In this document: one piece after another, positions 7,307 through 15,318 of the stretch
Layout of the letters: each line of letters opens with the position of its first letter
How positions within the stretch are numbered: the stretch's first letter is position 1
From: Tissierellales bacterium
Lineage (GTDB): Bacteria; Bacillota; Clostridia; Tissierellales; JASKZW01
DNA: 25,922 nucleotides
Assembly (NCBI GenBank): GCA_030152145.1
Contig: JASLIL010000115.1
Coordinates: forward strand, 1-25,922
Direction of reading: 5' to 3'
Position numbers and translations under genes: made by a program
Notes under the pieces: generated by a model
Database searches by the model: none
The model's input: the letters and a program-made list of their open reading frames with translations, nothing else
Told to the model about the DNA's origin: nothing

Positions 7307-8146
7307 ATGATAAATTCAAGTACTCAATTATATGGCTTAATAGGACAACCAGTAGAAGGAAGTTTATCACCACAGATACATAATTATTTTACCAAGATAG
7401 CAGGCTACAATAGTATCTATATGACATTTAATATAGATGAAAAGAACTTTGAAAATATAAGAAAATCTATGGAAACTTTTGATATAAAGGGAATTAATGT
7501 AACCAGTCCCTATAAGTTGGCTATAATACCTTTTCTAGATGACTTAGATGAGTCAGCAAAAGAGGTTGGGTCTGTAAACACAGTAAAGGTTGAAGATGGA
7601 AAATTTATAGGCTATAACACTGATGGCTTAGGTTTTGTTCAAAGTTTGAGAGATAGGAAGGTAGACATAAAGGACAAGAAAATTTTAGTCTTAGGAGCCG
7701 GTGGTGCTGTTAGGGGTATCTTAGCACCTCTTCTAAAAGAAGCTCCTAAAAAAATATATATCTACAATAGAAGTAAGACCAAGGCAGTTGATCTTGTAAG
7801 AGACTTTGATAGAGAAAACCTGGAGTTTGTTGAGGATTTAAACCTAGTCAAATCTGATATAGACCTATTAATAAATGGCACTACAGTTGGAATGCAGGGG
7901 TACTTGGACCAGGCTCCTATAGATTTAGAAGGCTTTAGGAATAATTTGGTTGTAGCAGATCTAATCTATAGGCCTCTTAAAACCAAGCTCTTAAGGGAAG
8001 CAGAAGAAAAGGGTTATGAAATAATTAATGGAATTGGTATGCTGGTTAATCAGGCCATCTACAGTCAGGAATTTTGGAGGGATATAGAGGTGGAGGAGTC
8101 CCTAACCAATCAGGTTATGGATCATATAAATAGTATATTAAAATAG
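7307..8146 (+). CDS. aroE: Shikimate dehydrogenase
   Basis: A 279-residue NADP-dependent shikimate 5-dehydrogenase. The substrate domain has GSLSPQIHNYF and NVTSPYK, with catalytic Lys70, then VGSVNTVK and GYNTDGLGF, with catalytic Asp106. The Rossmann domain begins at VLGAGGAVRG, and the C-terminal NGIGMLVNQAI helix closes the active site. It reduces 3-dehydroshikimate to shikimate. AGGAGGG precedes the ATG by six bases. It is the first gene of the operon that continues into the pilus genes; its stop TAG is fused to the next ribosome-binding site. aroK and aroQ lie at the far end of the pilus block, so the shikimate genes bracket it. Confidence 0.95.
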   Translation: MINSSTQLYGLIGQPVEGSLSPQIHNYFTKIAGYNSIYMTFNIDEKNFENIRKSMETFDIKGINVTSPYKLAIIPFLDDLDESAKEVGSVNTVKVEDGKFIGYNTDGLGFVQSLRDRKVDIKDKKILVLGAGGAVRGILAPLLKEAPKKIYIYNRSKTKAVDLVRDFDRENLEFVEDLNLVKSDIDLLINGTTVGMQGYLDQAPIDLEGFRNNLVVADLIYRPLKTKLLREAEEKGYEIINGIGMLVNQAIYSQEFWRDIEVEESLTNQVMDHINSILK

Positions 8147-8155
8147 GAGGTAGTT

Positions 8156-9517
8156 ATGGATATCCACTATGAGTTACAGAGAATGGATAGGAGCTTGGTA
8201 GATATTTATAATTTAGATTACAATAGGGATAATAAATTTATCCCTATTAGCTTATGGGAAAATAGCTTGGAAATTATAGCACTTGAAGGCTATTTAGACA
8301 AGCTCCAAGAAGCTTTAAAGAAGTCCTATGATTTCACTCGGGTATTTGGAAGGGAAGTTAAGGACAAGGATTTTCAAGAGTTTATAAGCTTGCTTGAGGA
8401 CCAGATGGGAAGGTTGGACTATTTGGAGGACTTTAAGCTAGAATATAAGCGTCTGCTGGATCTTTTAATCTTAGAGGATCTAACAGATCTTTATCTGGAG
8501 GCCTACAAGAACATCTATATAGTAAGGTATAGAAGACTGGGAATTCTAAGCTACCATAGTAGTCTTTCTAGGGATACAGGGCTTAAGCTAGTAAGAAAGT
8601 TAAAGTTAATGGGGAACATTAAGATTACCGAGGAGAACAAGGCACAAGATGGGCAGATAGAGTTGGAGCACAAGGGTCTTAAGTGTGATTTAAGACTGTC
8701 TACAGTTCCTACTGTAACTGGTGAGAAGTTAGCTATAAGGGTACTGGGCAAGAATAAAAGTTTGATTCATATAGGAGAGTATAGGTTCTATGAGGATAGT
8801 GAATTTATAAAAGAACTTTTAAACTATCCTTATGGATTAGTTTTATTCTGTGGACCAACAGGATGTGGTAAGTCTACTAGCATCTATAGTATTCTAAATT
8901 ACTTGAACAGCCCTGGAAAAAACATATATACAGTAGAGGATCCAGTAGAATATAGAATAGCTGGCCTAAACCAAATGGAAATAAATCCAAACCTAGGTCT
9001 AGATTTCCAAACTAGCTTGAGGGCTATTTTAAGACAGGATCCAGATATTATTAGCTTAGGGGAGATTAGAGACAAGGCCACTGGACAAATGGCTTTAAGG
9101 GCAGCTATGACTGGTCACCTGGTTTTTAGCAGCCTTCATATAAATAATACCCTAAATTTTATGGATAGGTTTTTAGAAATGGGCATAGATGAAAGTCTAG
9201 TTTATAGAAATACAAATGCTGTTATATCTCAAAGATTGGTAAATATACTGTGTAATAATTGTAAAATAGGATATAAAGCAAATGAGGAGCTTAAAAAAGT
9301 GCCAAGGGGAAGTAAAATATACAGAAGAAATAGTAGGGGCTGTCCTTATTGTAGTAATGGAGTTGTTAATAGACAGGCTGTTTTTGAAGTTGGCCGAAAA
9401 CTTAATGGGGAGTTTGTACTAAATACTAGCTCTTTGGAAAAGAGAATATTAAATCTTATAATTGATGGTCAGGTAGAGTATGAAGAAATTTATAAGGTGG
9501 GTGATCCTAATTCTTAG
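8156..9517 (+). CDS. pilB: PilB/GspE-type pilus extension ATPase
   Basis: A 453-residue secretion ATPase. The Walker A motif GPTGCGKST is at 233-241, the Asp box at TVEDPVEYRIAG, Walker B at DPDIISLGEIRD (296-306) and the His box at TGHLVFSSLH. A zinc-binding tetracysteine (C366/C369 and C396/C399), the hallmark of GspE/PilB but not PilT, lies near the C terminus. It powers pilin extraction and fibre assembly at the inner face of the membrane. The protein is about 100 residues shorter than typical PilB. Residues 1-110 are charged and helical and do not show the usual GspE N1 domain. AGGAGGT fused to the aroE stop precedes the ATG by four bases. Confidence 0.92.
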   Translation: MDIHYELQRMDRSLVDIYNLDYNRDNKFIPISLWENSLEIIALEGYLDKLQEALKKSYDFTRVFGREVKDKDFQEFISLLEDQMGRLDYLEDFKLEYKRLLDLLILEDLTDLYLEAYKNIYIVRYRRLGILSYHSSLSRDTGLKLVRKLKLMGNIKITEENKAQDGQIELEHKGLKCDLRLSTVPTVTGEKLAIRVLGKNKSLIHIGEYRFYEDSEFIKELLNYPYGLVLFCGPTGCGKSTSIYSILNYLNSPGKNIYTVEDPVEYRIAGLNQMEINPNLGLDFQTSLRAILRQDPDIISLGEIRDKATGQMALRAAMTGHLVFSSLHINNTLNFMDRFLEMGIDESLVYRNTNAVISQRLVNILCNNCKIGYKANEELKKVPRGSKIYRRNSRGCPYCSNGVVNRQAVFEVGRKLNGEFVLNTSSLEKRILNLIIDGQVEYEEIYKVGDPNS

Positions 9518-10433
9518 GGAAATATTATCCTATCTGGATATGGAAAAGACAACTGATATACATATATGTGAGGACGAGAGTCTTTATTTTAGGGCTTGGG
9601 GAGATATGGTAAAATCTAAAGTTTTTATTGATACGGATAAATTTACTGAAATCATGGATGAGATTTTTACTGACCAAGAGGTAAAATCAATAGAAAATTT
9701 TACTGAAGTTAATAAGACACTTAGTCTAGATGGACATAGATTTAGGATAAATGGCTATCTTTATTCAGGTAAGAAGGGTATCGCCATAAGAGTGCTACAA
9801 AAAGAAATAATAGATCTTGAAAAATTGGGCATAAGGGACTATATAGAAAGTATAATGAAGGCTGATCACAATGGTCTTTTAATAGTAACAGGAAAGACTG
9901 GTAGTGGAAAAACAACTACAGTTAGTTCTATTATATCTTATATAAACAAGCACTATAAAAAACATGTAATAAGCCTTGAAGATCCTATAGAGTATATATT
10001 TAAGTCTGACCAGTCCTTGATAAATCAAAGGGAGTTAGGAAGAGATTTTATAAGCTATGGCAAGGCCATAGAAGAAAGTCTTAGACATGATGTGGATATT
10101 CTTTCGGTGGGAGAGATGAGGACAGAAGAGTCCCTTAGAAAAAGTATAACAGCTGCTGAGACAGGACATTTAGTAATAGGCACCCTTCACACTAAGACAG
10201 CAGAAGAAACCATAGATAGAATAATTGATGCCTTTCCCCATGGAGAAAAACTAGACTTAAGATCTCAGCTAGCATCTAATATAAGGTTGATTATAAGTCA
10301 AGAATTGGTTTATGAAGATGGTTCAGTAAAAGCTAAAATGGATATACTTGAACATAGCTTGGCTCTTGAAAACCTTATTAGAAAGAATAAATTAAGGCAG
10401 GTAAACTCATTGGGTATAAAAAAGAAGCTATAG
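9480..10433 (+). CDS. pilT: PilT-type pilus retraction ATPase
   Basis: A 317-residue PilT-family ATPase. The N-terminal domain contains TTDIHICEDESLYFRAWGD, the PAS-like start of PilT. Walker A GKTGSGKTT is at 138-146, then SLEDPIEYIF, Walker B HDVDILSVGEMR and the His box ETGHLVIGTLHTKTA. Near the C terminus ENLIRKNKL corresponds to the AIRNLIRE motif essential for retraction in PilT. No tetracysteine is present, which separates it from PilB. It would depolymerise pili and drive twitching motility or DNA uptake. ATG 9480 gives a 38-base overlap with pilB and only a weak AGG site. GTG 9501, eight codons in, is a realistic alternative. No Shine-Dalgarno precedes the in-frame ATG at 9540. Confidence 0.9.
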   Translation: MKKFIRWVILILREILSYLDMEKTTDIHICEDESLYFRAWGDMVKSKVFIDTDKFTEIMDEIFTDQEVKSIENFTEVNKTLSLDGHRFRINGYLYSGKKGIAIRVLQKEIIDLEKLGIRDYIESIMKADHNGLLIVTGKTGSGKTTTVSSIISYINKHYKKHVISLEDPIEYIFKSDQSLINQRELGRDFISYGKAIEESLRHDVDILSVGEMRTEESLRKSITAAETGHLVIGTLHTKTAEETIDRIIDAFPHGEKLDLRSQLASNIRLIISQELVYEDGSVKAKMDILEHSLALENLIRKNKLRQVNSLGIKKKL

Positions 10434-10438
10434 GAGGG
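10432..10438 (+). promoter_or_regulatory. ribosome-binding site that places the pilC start at ATA 10444
   Basis: AGGAGGG fused to the pilT stop (TAG at 10431-10433) is the only Shine-Dalgarno in this junction. Five bases downstream lies ATA 10444 in the pilC frame. There is no ATG, GTG or TTG in that frame between the in-frame TAA at 10417 and ATG 10489, which is 50 bases too far from this site. Confidence 0.7.
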
Positions 10439-10443
10439 ATTTT

Positions 10444-11625
10444 ATAAATTTATACAGATATAAAATTTTAGCTAAAAATGGTAAGTTTATGAGAGGGGTT
10501 GGTTATTTTCAAAATAGACAAGTGGCCAGGGCCTATTTTTTAGAAAACGAAGAAATTCCCATAAAGATAAATAGGGAGCTAGGTCTAGATAAGAATAAAA
10601 AGAATAAATTCATAGCAGACTTTTCAAGAAACTTAAGAAATATATTAGATGTAGGTTTGCCCCTTGATGAGGGATTGAAAAATATAGAAAATCAAAGTAA
10701 AAATAAAATGGAAAAGGATATCTACTACCAGTTAAGAAATCACATCACAGAAGGAGATAATCTCTCTACAAGTCTTTCAAAGTCTAATTATTTTCCAGAA
10801 TCATATGTCATGAGTGTAAGACTAGGCGAGGAATCAGGGGAAGTAGAAAAGGTACTTATCAACTCAGAAAATTACTATAAAAGTAAATACAAATCAATAA
10901 ATCGAATCAAAGAAGCCTTGATCTATCCAAAACTCTTGATAATAGTTACCTTGAGTTTATTGGTCATGCTATTTAGCTTTATACTGCCTAAATTTCAAAG
11001 AATATTTGAAGACTATAGCTTTGAGCTACCAAGGATAACTAAAGTTATATTTTCTATTTCTAATTTTATTTCAAGTAAGTTACTTATACTAATAGGTTTA
11101 TTTATATTTACAAGGCTGGCAGTTAAGAATTTATCAGGATTGGCTGAGCTTAGGCTTCTAAAGGATAGGCTGGACCTTAGTTTATTTCCCCTTAAAAAAC
11201 TTAGAAAGTATCAGGAGGATCTTAACTTTTTATGGAATCTATACTTTATTTTGCCAGTAGGTATAGCTATAGATCAGGCCTTAGATCTATCTCAAAACAC
11301 CAGTGAAAATCTTTGGTATAGGGAAAATGTAAAAAAGGTAACTAGAAATTTAAAGGAAGGTATGGCCTTGATTCCAGCCCTAAAAGAAAGTCATATCTTG
11401 TCACAAGAAGATTTAATAGTTTTAGATATTGGCCTTGAAACAGGAAGAATAGAAGAAAATCTTGGAAAGCTAATAGACCTCTATGACTACAGAATAAGTA
11501 GTTACCTAGAGTCAAGATTGAAGTTGATAGAACCAATAATGCTGATTTTAATTTCAATGTTTATTGGAAGTTTAGCAGTAGCCTTGGTTCTACCTATAGT
11601 TCAAATTTATGAAGTTATTGGATAG
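10444..11625 (+). CDS. pilC: PilC/GspF-type inner-membrane platform protein, probable ATA start
   Basis: A PilC/GspF family protein of 393 residues when read from ATA 10444. The cytoplasmic T2SSF repeats are at FSRNLRNILDVGLPLDEGL and FLWNLYFILPVGIAIDQAL. Hydrophobic segments are at LLIIVTLSLLVMLFSFILP, LLILIGLFIFTRL and the C-terminal IMLILISMFIGSLAVALVLP. It is the membrane platform on which PilB and PilT act. The first in-frame ATG (10489) has no Shine-Dalgarno and would remove YRYKILAKNGKFMRG, the normal first strand of the family (YkYkA...G). An AGGAGGG site sits five bases before ATA 10444. I therefore infer a non-canonical start; a conventional annotation would use 10489. Confidence 0.85.
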   Translation: MNLYRYKILAKNGKFMRGVGYFQNRQVARAYFLENEEIPIKINRELGLDKNKKNKFIADFSRNLRNILDVGLPLDEGLKNIENQSKNKMEKDIYYQLRNHITEGDNLSTSLSKSNYFPESYVMSVRLGEESGEVEKVLINSENYYKSKYKSINRIKEALIYPKLLIIVTLSLLVMLFSFILPKFQRIFEDYSFELPRITKVIFSISNFISSKLLILIGLFIFTRLAVKNLSGLAELRLLKDRLDLSLFPLKKLRKYQEDLNFLWNLYFILPVGIAIDQALDLSQNTSENLWYRENVKKVTRNLKEGMALIPALKESHILSQEDLIVLDIGLETGRIEENLGKLIDLYDYRISSYLESRLKLIEPIMLILISMFIGSLAVALVLPIVQIYEVIG

Positions 11626-11635
11626 GAGGGTTTTT

Positions 11636-12022
11636 ATGAAAAAAGTAGATAAAGGTTTTACTATAATTGAATTACTTATAAGCTTGGGGATCATGCTAGT
11701 CATAGTAGCAATTATATCTCCATCATTTATAAAATTAACAGAATCTTCTAAAAGAAAGGCAGATATTGTTACAGCAAGAAACATAGCCCTGGCAAGTCAG
11801 GCATATTTACTGGATCATCCAGAAGAAGAGACTACAGATATTCCCATTATTAAAATAAAAGATTACATGGAAACAAAGGACCTGACACCTCAAAGTAAGG
11901 GTCATGAATCTTTTAAAATATCTAATTCTGATGGAAATATTACTGTGTCTTATAGTAATAGTGATGAGGTTTTATATCCACTTAAGTCTAAGGGAAAAAA
12001 TGATTCTAAATCTAGTAATTAG
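11636..12022 (+). CDS. pilA: Type IV prepilin, likely main pilin (GspG/ComGC-like)
   Basis: A 128-residue prepilin with the classical class III signal: leader MKKVDKG, cleavage after Gly7, and mature N terminus FTIIELLISLGIMLVIVAII carrying Glu at position 5. The hydrophobic alpha-1 helix continues to about residue 30. A short hydrophilic globular part and a Ser/Lys-rich tail follow. ATG 11636 is chosen because AGGAGGG, fused to the pilC stop, lies five bases upstream. The earlier in-frame ATG at 11609 lies within pilC and would give an unusual leader. It is the only pilin here with Gly at -1, and it sits between pilC and the peptidase gene. This makes it the best candidate for the major subunit; that role is inference. 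Confidence 0.88.
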   Translation: MKKVDKGFTIIELLISLGIMLVIVAIISPSFIKLTESSKRKADIVTARNIALASQAYLLDHPEEETTDIPIIKIKDYMETKDLTPQSKGHESFKISNSDGNITVSYSNSDEVLYPLKSKGKNDSKSSN

Positions 12023-12539
12023 CCTAAGTCTCTATATATATTTTGAGATAAGGGTCTACAAACTTAGGCCAGGCCTTCTAAGTTTATTTCAATTAGTTTT
12101 CTTATACTTTATACTGGCAAAAGCTTTTAACTTTCAGGCTGGGTATGGCCTATTTATCTATAGCTACATATTCTTACTGGCTATTTTAGATCTTAAGCAT
12201 ATGTCTGTACCTAAACTATTAAGCAATGGATTTCTAGCCTTATCCTTATTAGTACTTGTTTACAGGGCTGACTATAGTCAAGTTTGGCTTAGTCTTATAC
12301 TTATAACTCTTATGCTGATCTATAAGGAAAAGTATTTTGGTCTAGGGGACCTGAAAATCTTACTGGGGCTTTTAAATATATATGGATTTAAAAACTTTTT
12401 AGGGATCTTATTTATAAGTATAATTTGTGGAGGTTTATTAGCAAGTATGATGCTTATAAAGGATCCTAAAAACATAAAGAGGGAGATCCCTTTTCTCCCC
12501 TTTGTATTGGCTGGATACTTAATTTACTTTAATATTTAG
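12000..12539 (+). CDS. pilD: Short prepilin peptidase (A24 aspartic protease, PilD/GspO-like)
   Basis: A 179-residue, very hydrophobic protein with about six membrane helices. The two catalytic aspartates of the A24 family are visible: Asp64 in LAILDLKHMSVPK and Asp117 in FGLGDLK, the GxGD motif. The C-terminal REIPFLPFVLAGYL is also typical. It would cleave the leaders of the five prepilins encoded around it. It lacks the N-terminal cysteine-containing methyltransferase domain of full-length PilD, so it looks protease-only. ATG 12000 is chosen for AAGGG five bases upstream. This start overlaps the pilin gene by 23 bases; a longer in-frame reading from 11904 would extend far into the pilin and has no site. 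Confidence 0.88.
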   Translation: MILNLVISLSLYIYFEIRVYKLRPGLLSLFQLVFLYFILAKAFNFQAGYGLFIYSYIFLLAILDLKHMSVPKLLSNGFLALSLLVLVYRADYSQVWLSLILITLMLIYKEKYFGLGDLKILLGLLNIYGFKNFLGILFISIICGGLLASMMLIKDPKNIKREIPFLPFVLAGYLIYFNI

Positions 12540-12548
12540 GAGGTAGAG

Positions 12549-13538
12549 GTGGAAAAAACATATTATATAAATATATTTGATAAGAAGAACTTGGTGGTAG
12601 ATAAGGATGGATCAGTCCTAGATTTAGGCTTAGAGGAAATAGATTCAGCCAATCTATTTCTAGTTCTTTGGAACTTGGATTTTGAAATCTATGACCTATC
12701 ATCCCTTAATTTTTTTGAGAAAAGAAGCTTTGAAAAAACCTTAAGTTATGGAGAGGGGCAAAAGATCTCCTTGATCAGGGACTTGGGGGATGGGAAAAAA
12801 TTGGTGCACTTTTTCAAAAAAAGAGAACTTATGGAAAAGTTAAATCGCTTGTCTCAAAAAAATAAAATCAAAAAAATTTACTTAGGTATTGATTTAATAT
12901 CTGCCTATGTCCTGAAAAATTATGACTTAGGGGACTTTTCTTATAGGCTTGACTTTGGAAGACTATATCTTGATATGGATTTTAAGAATGGCAAGCTTTT
13001 AAGTATAGATAGGACTACAGAAGAAATAAAGCAAACTAGCAGGGGTTTTCATCAAGTAGAGCTTATAGATAGTTTAGTAACTTCCCCAGCTCTACTAAAT
13101 GACCTAGAGCTTAGGTCCTTACTTCCATATCTGACCCTAAAAAGGTATAGACTGGATTCTCTATTGGAGATTTCTAAATTTATTTCTTTGGCCATATTTT
13201 TCCTGGTCTTATTTTTAAATTTTAAGTCTTATAGAAATTATAAGAAATTGGAAGAAGATTACCTTAGTCAAATAAGTAGACTAGAGGATGAGTCTATATT
13301 TGAAGTCGATTATTTTCTAGATCTTAGCTTGGATCTTATTGAAAATTTACCAGAAGGTGTATATATTGAAAGCTTAGATTTAGGAGAGGAGTCTTATTTA
13401 GTGGGATTTGCAGATAGGCTTAGGGACATATTTATTTTTAAAAATAAAATGAATCAATCCTATGAGGATTTAAGCTTTAAGCTTGTAAGCTATAGTAAGA
13501 CGGAAAATGGAATCCACTACACCATAAGTATTAGATAG
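12549..13538 (+). CDS. PilM/PilN-like (GspL-like) bitopic pilus alignment protein
   Basis: A 329-residue protein with about 210 cytoplasmic residues, one transmembrane helix (211-224, FISLAIFFLVLFLN), a short coiled coil (228-250) and an extracytoplasmic domain of about 80 residues. The last pattern (ENLPEGVYIESLDLGEE, then GFADRLRDIFIFKNKM, then a terminal beta strand) fits the ferredoxin-like fold of PilN/GspL. The N-terminal half is where PilM/GspL have an actin-like domain, but it is shortened and I see no clear ATP motif. One protein therefore appears to do the work of PilM plus PilN. Its position between pilD and the PilO-like gene supports this. GTG start with TAGGAGGT four bases upstream. 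Family assignment rests on architecture and context rather than clear motifs. Confidence 0.68.
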   Translation: MEKTYYINIFDKKNLVVDKDGSVLDLGLEEIDSANLFLVLWNLDFEIYDLSSLNFFEKRSFEKTLSYGEGQKISLIRDLGDGKKLVHFFKKRELMEKLNRLSQKNKIKKIYLGIDLISAYVLKNYDLGDFSYRLDFGRLYLDMDFKNGKLLSIDRTTEEIKQTSRGFHQVELIDSLVTSPALLNDLELRSLLPYLTLKRYRLDSLLEISKFISLAIFFLVLFLNFKSYRNYKKLEEDYLSQISRLEDESIFEVDYFLDLSLDLIENLPEGVYIESLDLGEESYLVGFADRLRDIFIFKNKMNQSYEDLSFKLVSYSKTENGIHYTISIR

Positions 13539-13546
13539 GAGGAAAT

Positions 13547-14476
13547 ATGAAGGAAAACCTTATAAAAATAATTTTGATTTTACTACTATCAATGGTCTTA
13601 TGGAGAACTAATCTATCCATAAACCATAAGATGCTGGATCTGGAAATTGGAAGTCTAGACAGACCTATAGAGAAGAAGAGTCAAGACTCAATAGAGGATT
13701 TGATATTTAATCTAGATAGGGTTTTCTCAAAGGAGAATGGAGTTGACTATAGACTTAGTCTAGATGCTAGAAATGTAGAAGTTAGTGGCAGTAGTATGGA
13801 TGAGGAAGACTTCCTATTGGTCTTAGGGGAACTTAAAGAATTTAAGGGTTTGTCAATAAATTCTTTGAATATAGACAGCTTGGATAATAAGCTGAATTGG
13901 ACAATCAATATCTTAGGAGATTTTAATTACAAATCAGATATAGATTTCACTGATTACCCAAGAAACAAGACCCCTTTTTATAGGGAAAAAGTAAAGGATG
14001 AATCTCCTAAAAAAGAAGAGGAAAGCAAGGATTTAGGAGATGAGGAAGCTGAAGATAGGAAGCTGACCTTAGAACTAAAAGCAAAAAATGTAGAAATAGA
14101 AAAGCCGAATAGGAAGGAGAAAATAGATAAAATCTCGGAGGAGTTAAGTGAAGAATATATTGACTTTCAAAATTTAGAGGACTATACCAGGATAAGTTAC
14201 AAAAATCTTAAGGGGAACTTGGACATAGATCTGAAAATTGAGTCAAAGGATTTTGATTACATGAGCTTTTTTCTCTACTCTGAAGAGAAAAGCAGTGCAG
14301 AATTAAAGTGTGGAGACAGGCTTTTGTCAAAATATAATTTGGAAAAGGGCTGGAATGCAATAGATTACAAGGGAGATGGGCTGCCTAATAGGCTAGTATA
14401 TAAAAATAAAACTGACAGGGGCTATATATTAATTGATCAAGTATATACTCATAGATTGGATGATCTAAATGGATAG
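13547..14476 (+). CDS. PilO/GspM-like pilus alignment protein with extra C-terminal domain
   Basis: A 309-residue bitopic protein: a short cytoplasmic N terminus, one transmembrane helix (about 5-20), then a region (about 50-130) with the beta-alpha-beta pattern of the PilO/GspM ferredoxin-like fold (YRLSLDARNVEVSG, DFLLVLGELKEF, LSINSLNID, LNWTINILG). A very charged linker of about 60 residues, rich in Lys and Glu, follows. The last 100 residues form a separate beta-rich domain (from DYTRISYKNLKGNLDIDL to GYILIDQVYTHRL) that PilO does not normally have. It resembles a carbohydrate-binding-like beta sandwich only in general character. Position directly after the PilM/N-like gene supports the PilO role. 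TAGGAGG precedes the ATG; the end overlaps the next gene by eight bases. Confidence 0.62.
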   Translation: MKENLIKIILILLLSMVLWRTNLSINHKMLDLEIGSLDRPIEKKSQDSIEDLIFNLDRVFSKENGVDYRLSLDARNVEVSGSSMDEEDFLLVLGELKEFKGLSINSLNIDSLDNKLNWTINILGDFNYKSDIDFTDYPRNKTPFYREKVKDESPKKEEESKDLGDEEAEDRKLTLELKAKNVEIEKPNRKEKIDKISEELSEEYIDFQNLEDYTRISYKNLKGNLDIDLKIESKDFDYMSFFLYSEEKSSAELKCGDRLLSKYNLEKGWNAIDYKGDGLPNRLVYKNKTDRGYILIDQVYTHRLDDLNG

Positions 14477-14909
14477 GGCCTATAGTTTGCTTAGTCTTAT
14501 ACTAGTAATATCTTTAATGGGCATATTGATTTTAATCCCTACAGTCAACATGGGTTTTCTAGATAAGATAGTGGGAAAGTATGAAATATTAAGATTAAAA
14601 AGAGATATTGAGGTCATAAGGGAATATTCTTTAAAATCAAAGGCTGGATCAGGAATCTATTTTAGGCCCAATGGTTATACTATTAGGAAAAAGGTTAGGA
14701 GAGGACCAGGAATTGCACTTCTCCCCAATGATGTGTCAAAAAAAGAGGTGGATCTAAGAGTAATTAAACTAGTTGGCCATGAAAGGTACCTGCGATTTTC
14801 AGGAAACTTATCTACTAGGGATCCACAAACTATATATATTGACTACCTTGGAAATCAAGTTAAGATTACAGTTTCTGTTGGGCTTGGGGAAGTGAGATTA
14901 TATGAGTAA
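14469..14909 (+). CDS. Minor prepilin, GspH/FimT-like
   Basis: A 146-residue minor pilin-like protein. It has a very short leader, MDRA, then a hydrophobic helix YSLLSLILVISLMGILILI. Position 5 is Ser instead of the usual Glu, and -1 is Ala instead of Gly. The globular part, with IRKKVRRGPGIALLPNDV and LRFSGNLSTRDPQTIYIDY, matches the FimT/GspH pattern of a C-terminal strand pair around F-x-G-x-x-S. It is first of four consecutive small pilins in the GspH-I-J-K order, whose products in other systems form the pilus-initiating tip complex. It starts inside the previous gene with only a weak GGATGA site, so translation is probably coupled. Confidence 0.72.
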   Translation: MDRAYSLLSLILVISLMGILILIPTVNMGFLDKIVGKYEILRLKRDIEVIREYSLKSKAGSGIYFRPNGYTIRKKVRRGPGIALLPNDVSKKEVDLRVIKLVGHERYLRFSGNLSTRDPQTIYIDYLGNQVKITVSVGLGEVRLYE

Positions 14910-15318
14910 AAAACTGGATAGGTCAATGTCTTATGTTGAGGTTTTATTTGCTATATTTATACTGCTCTTAACTTCTCTTTTATTGGTCCAAACTTTTACA
15001 AGTGAAGGGAAGATATCTAAGAGTATGACTTTAAGAACAGAGGCCTTGGAAGATTTGGATATAATTATTGAGTATATTCACTCTGATGAGACAGCAGGCT
15101 TTATTTACAAGGGCTTAGATTTACTAGATTTAAAGAAGGAAGTCTTGGAGTCAGATAGAAAAAATTTCTCCTATAAGCTGGAGGATTGGGATCTAGAGGT
15201 TAAGAAATCCATTATAAGTGGAAGGGATTGTATTGACAGTTTAGTTAAGCTTGATTTTAACTATAGATATGGTCTTGGTCGATCCATAAGGTTGGTGATT
15301 ATAGTTGGAAAGAGATAG
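14902..15318 (+). CDS. Minor prepilin, GspI/PilV-like
   Basis: A 138-residue minor prepilin. The leader MSKKLDRS would be cleaved before MSYVEVLFAIFILLLTSLLL, which has Glu at position 5 but Ser rather than Gly at -1. SYVEVL followed by an aliphatic helix is typical of GspI/PilV-type minor pilins (gfTLlEVLvAl). The remaining hundred residues are hydrophilic with little recognisable sequence, ending in a basic RLVIIVGKR strand. It overlaps the previous and next genes by 8 and 14 bases. Assignment within the H-I-J-K series is from order and the N-terminal motif. Confidence 0.72.
   Translation: MSKKLDRSMSYVEVLFAIFILLLTSLLLVQTFTSEGKISKSMTLRTEALEDLDIIIEYIHSDETAGFIYKGLDLLDLKKEVLESDRKNFSYKLEDWDLEVKKSIISGRDCIDSLVKLDFNYRYGLGRSIRLVIIVGKR

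Noticed and set aside
11609..11636. Longer pilin reading from ATG 11609
   Set aside because: It lies in the pilC end and would add nine residues to the leader. The AGGAGGG site serves ATG 11636.
11904..12000. Longer reading of the prepilin peptidase from ATG 11904
   Set aside because: No ribosome-binding site there, and 96 further bases would overlap the pilin. ATG 12000 has AAGGG at normal spacing.
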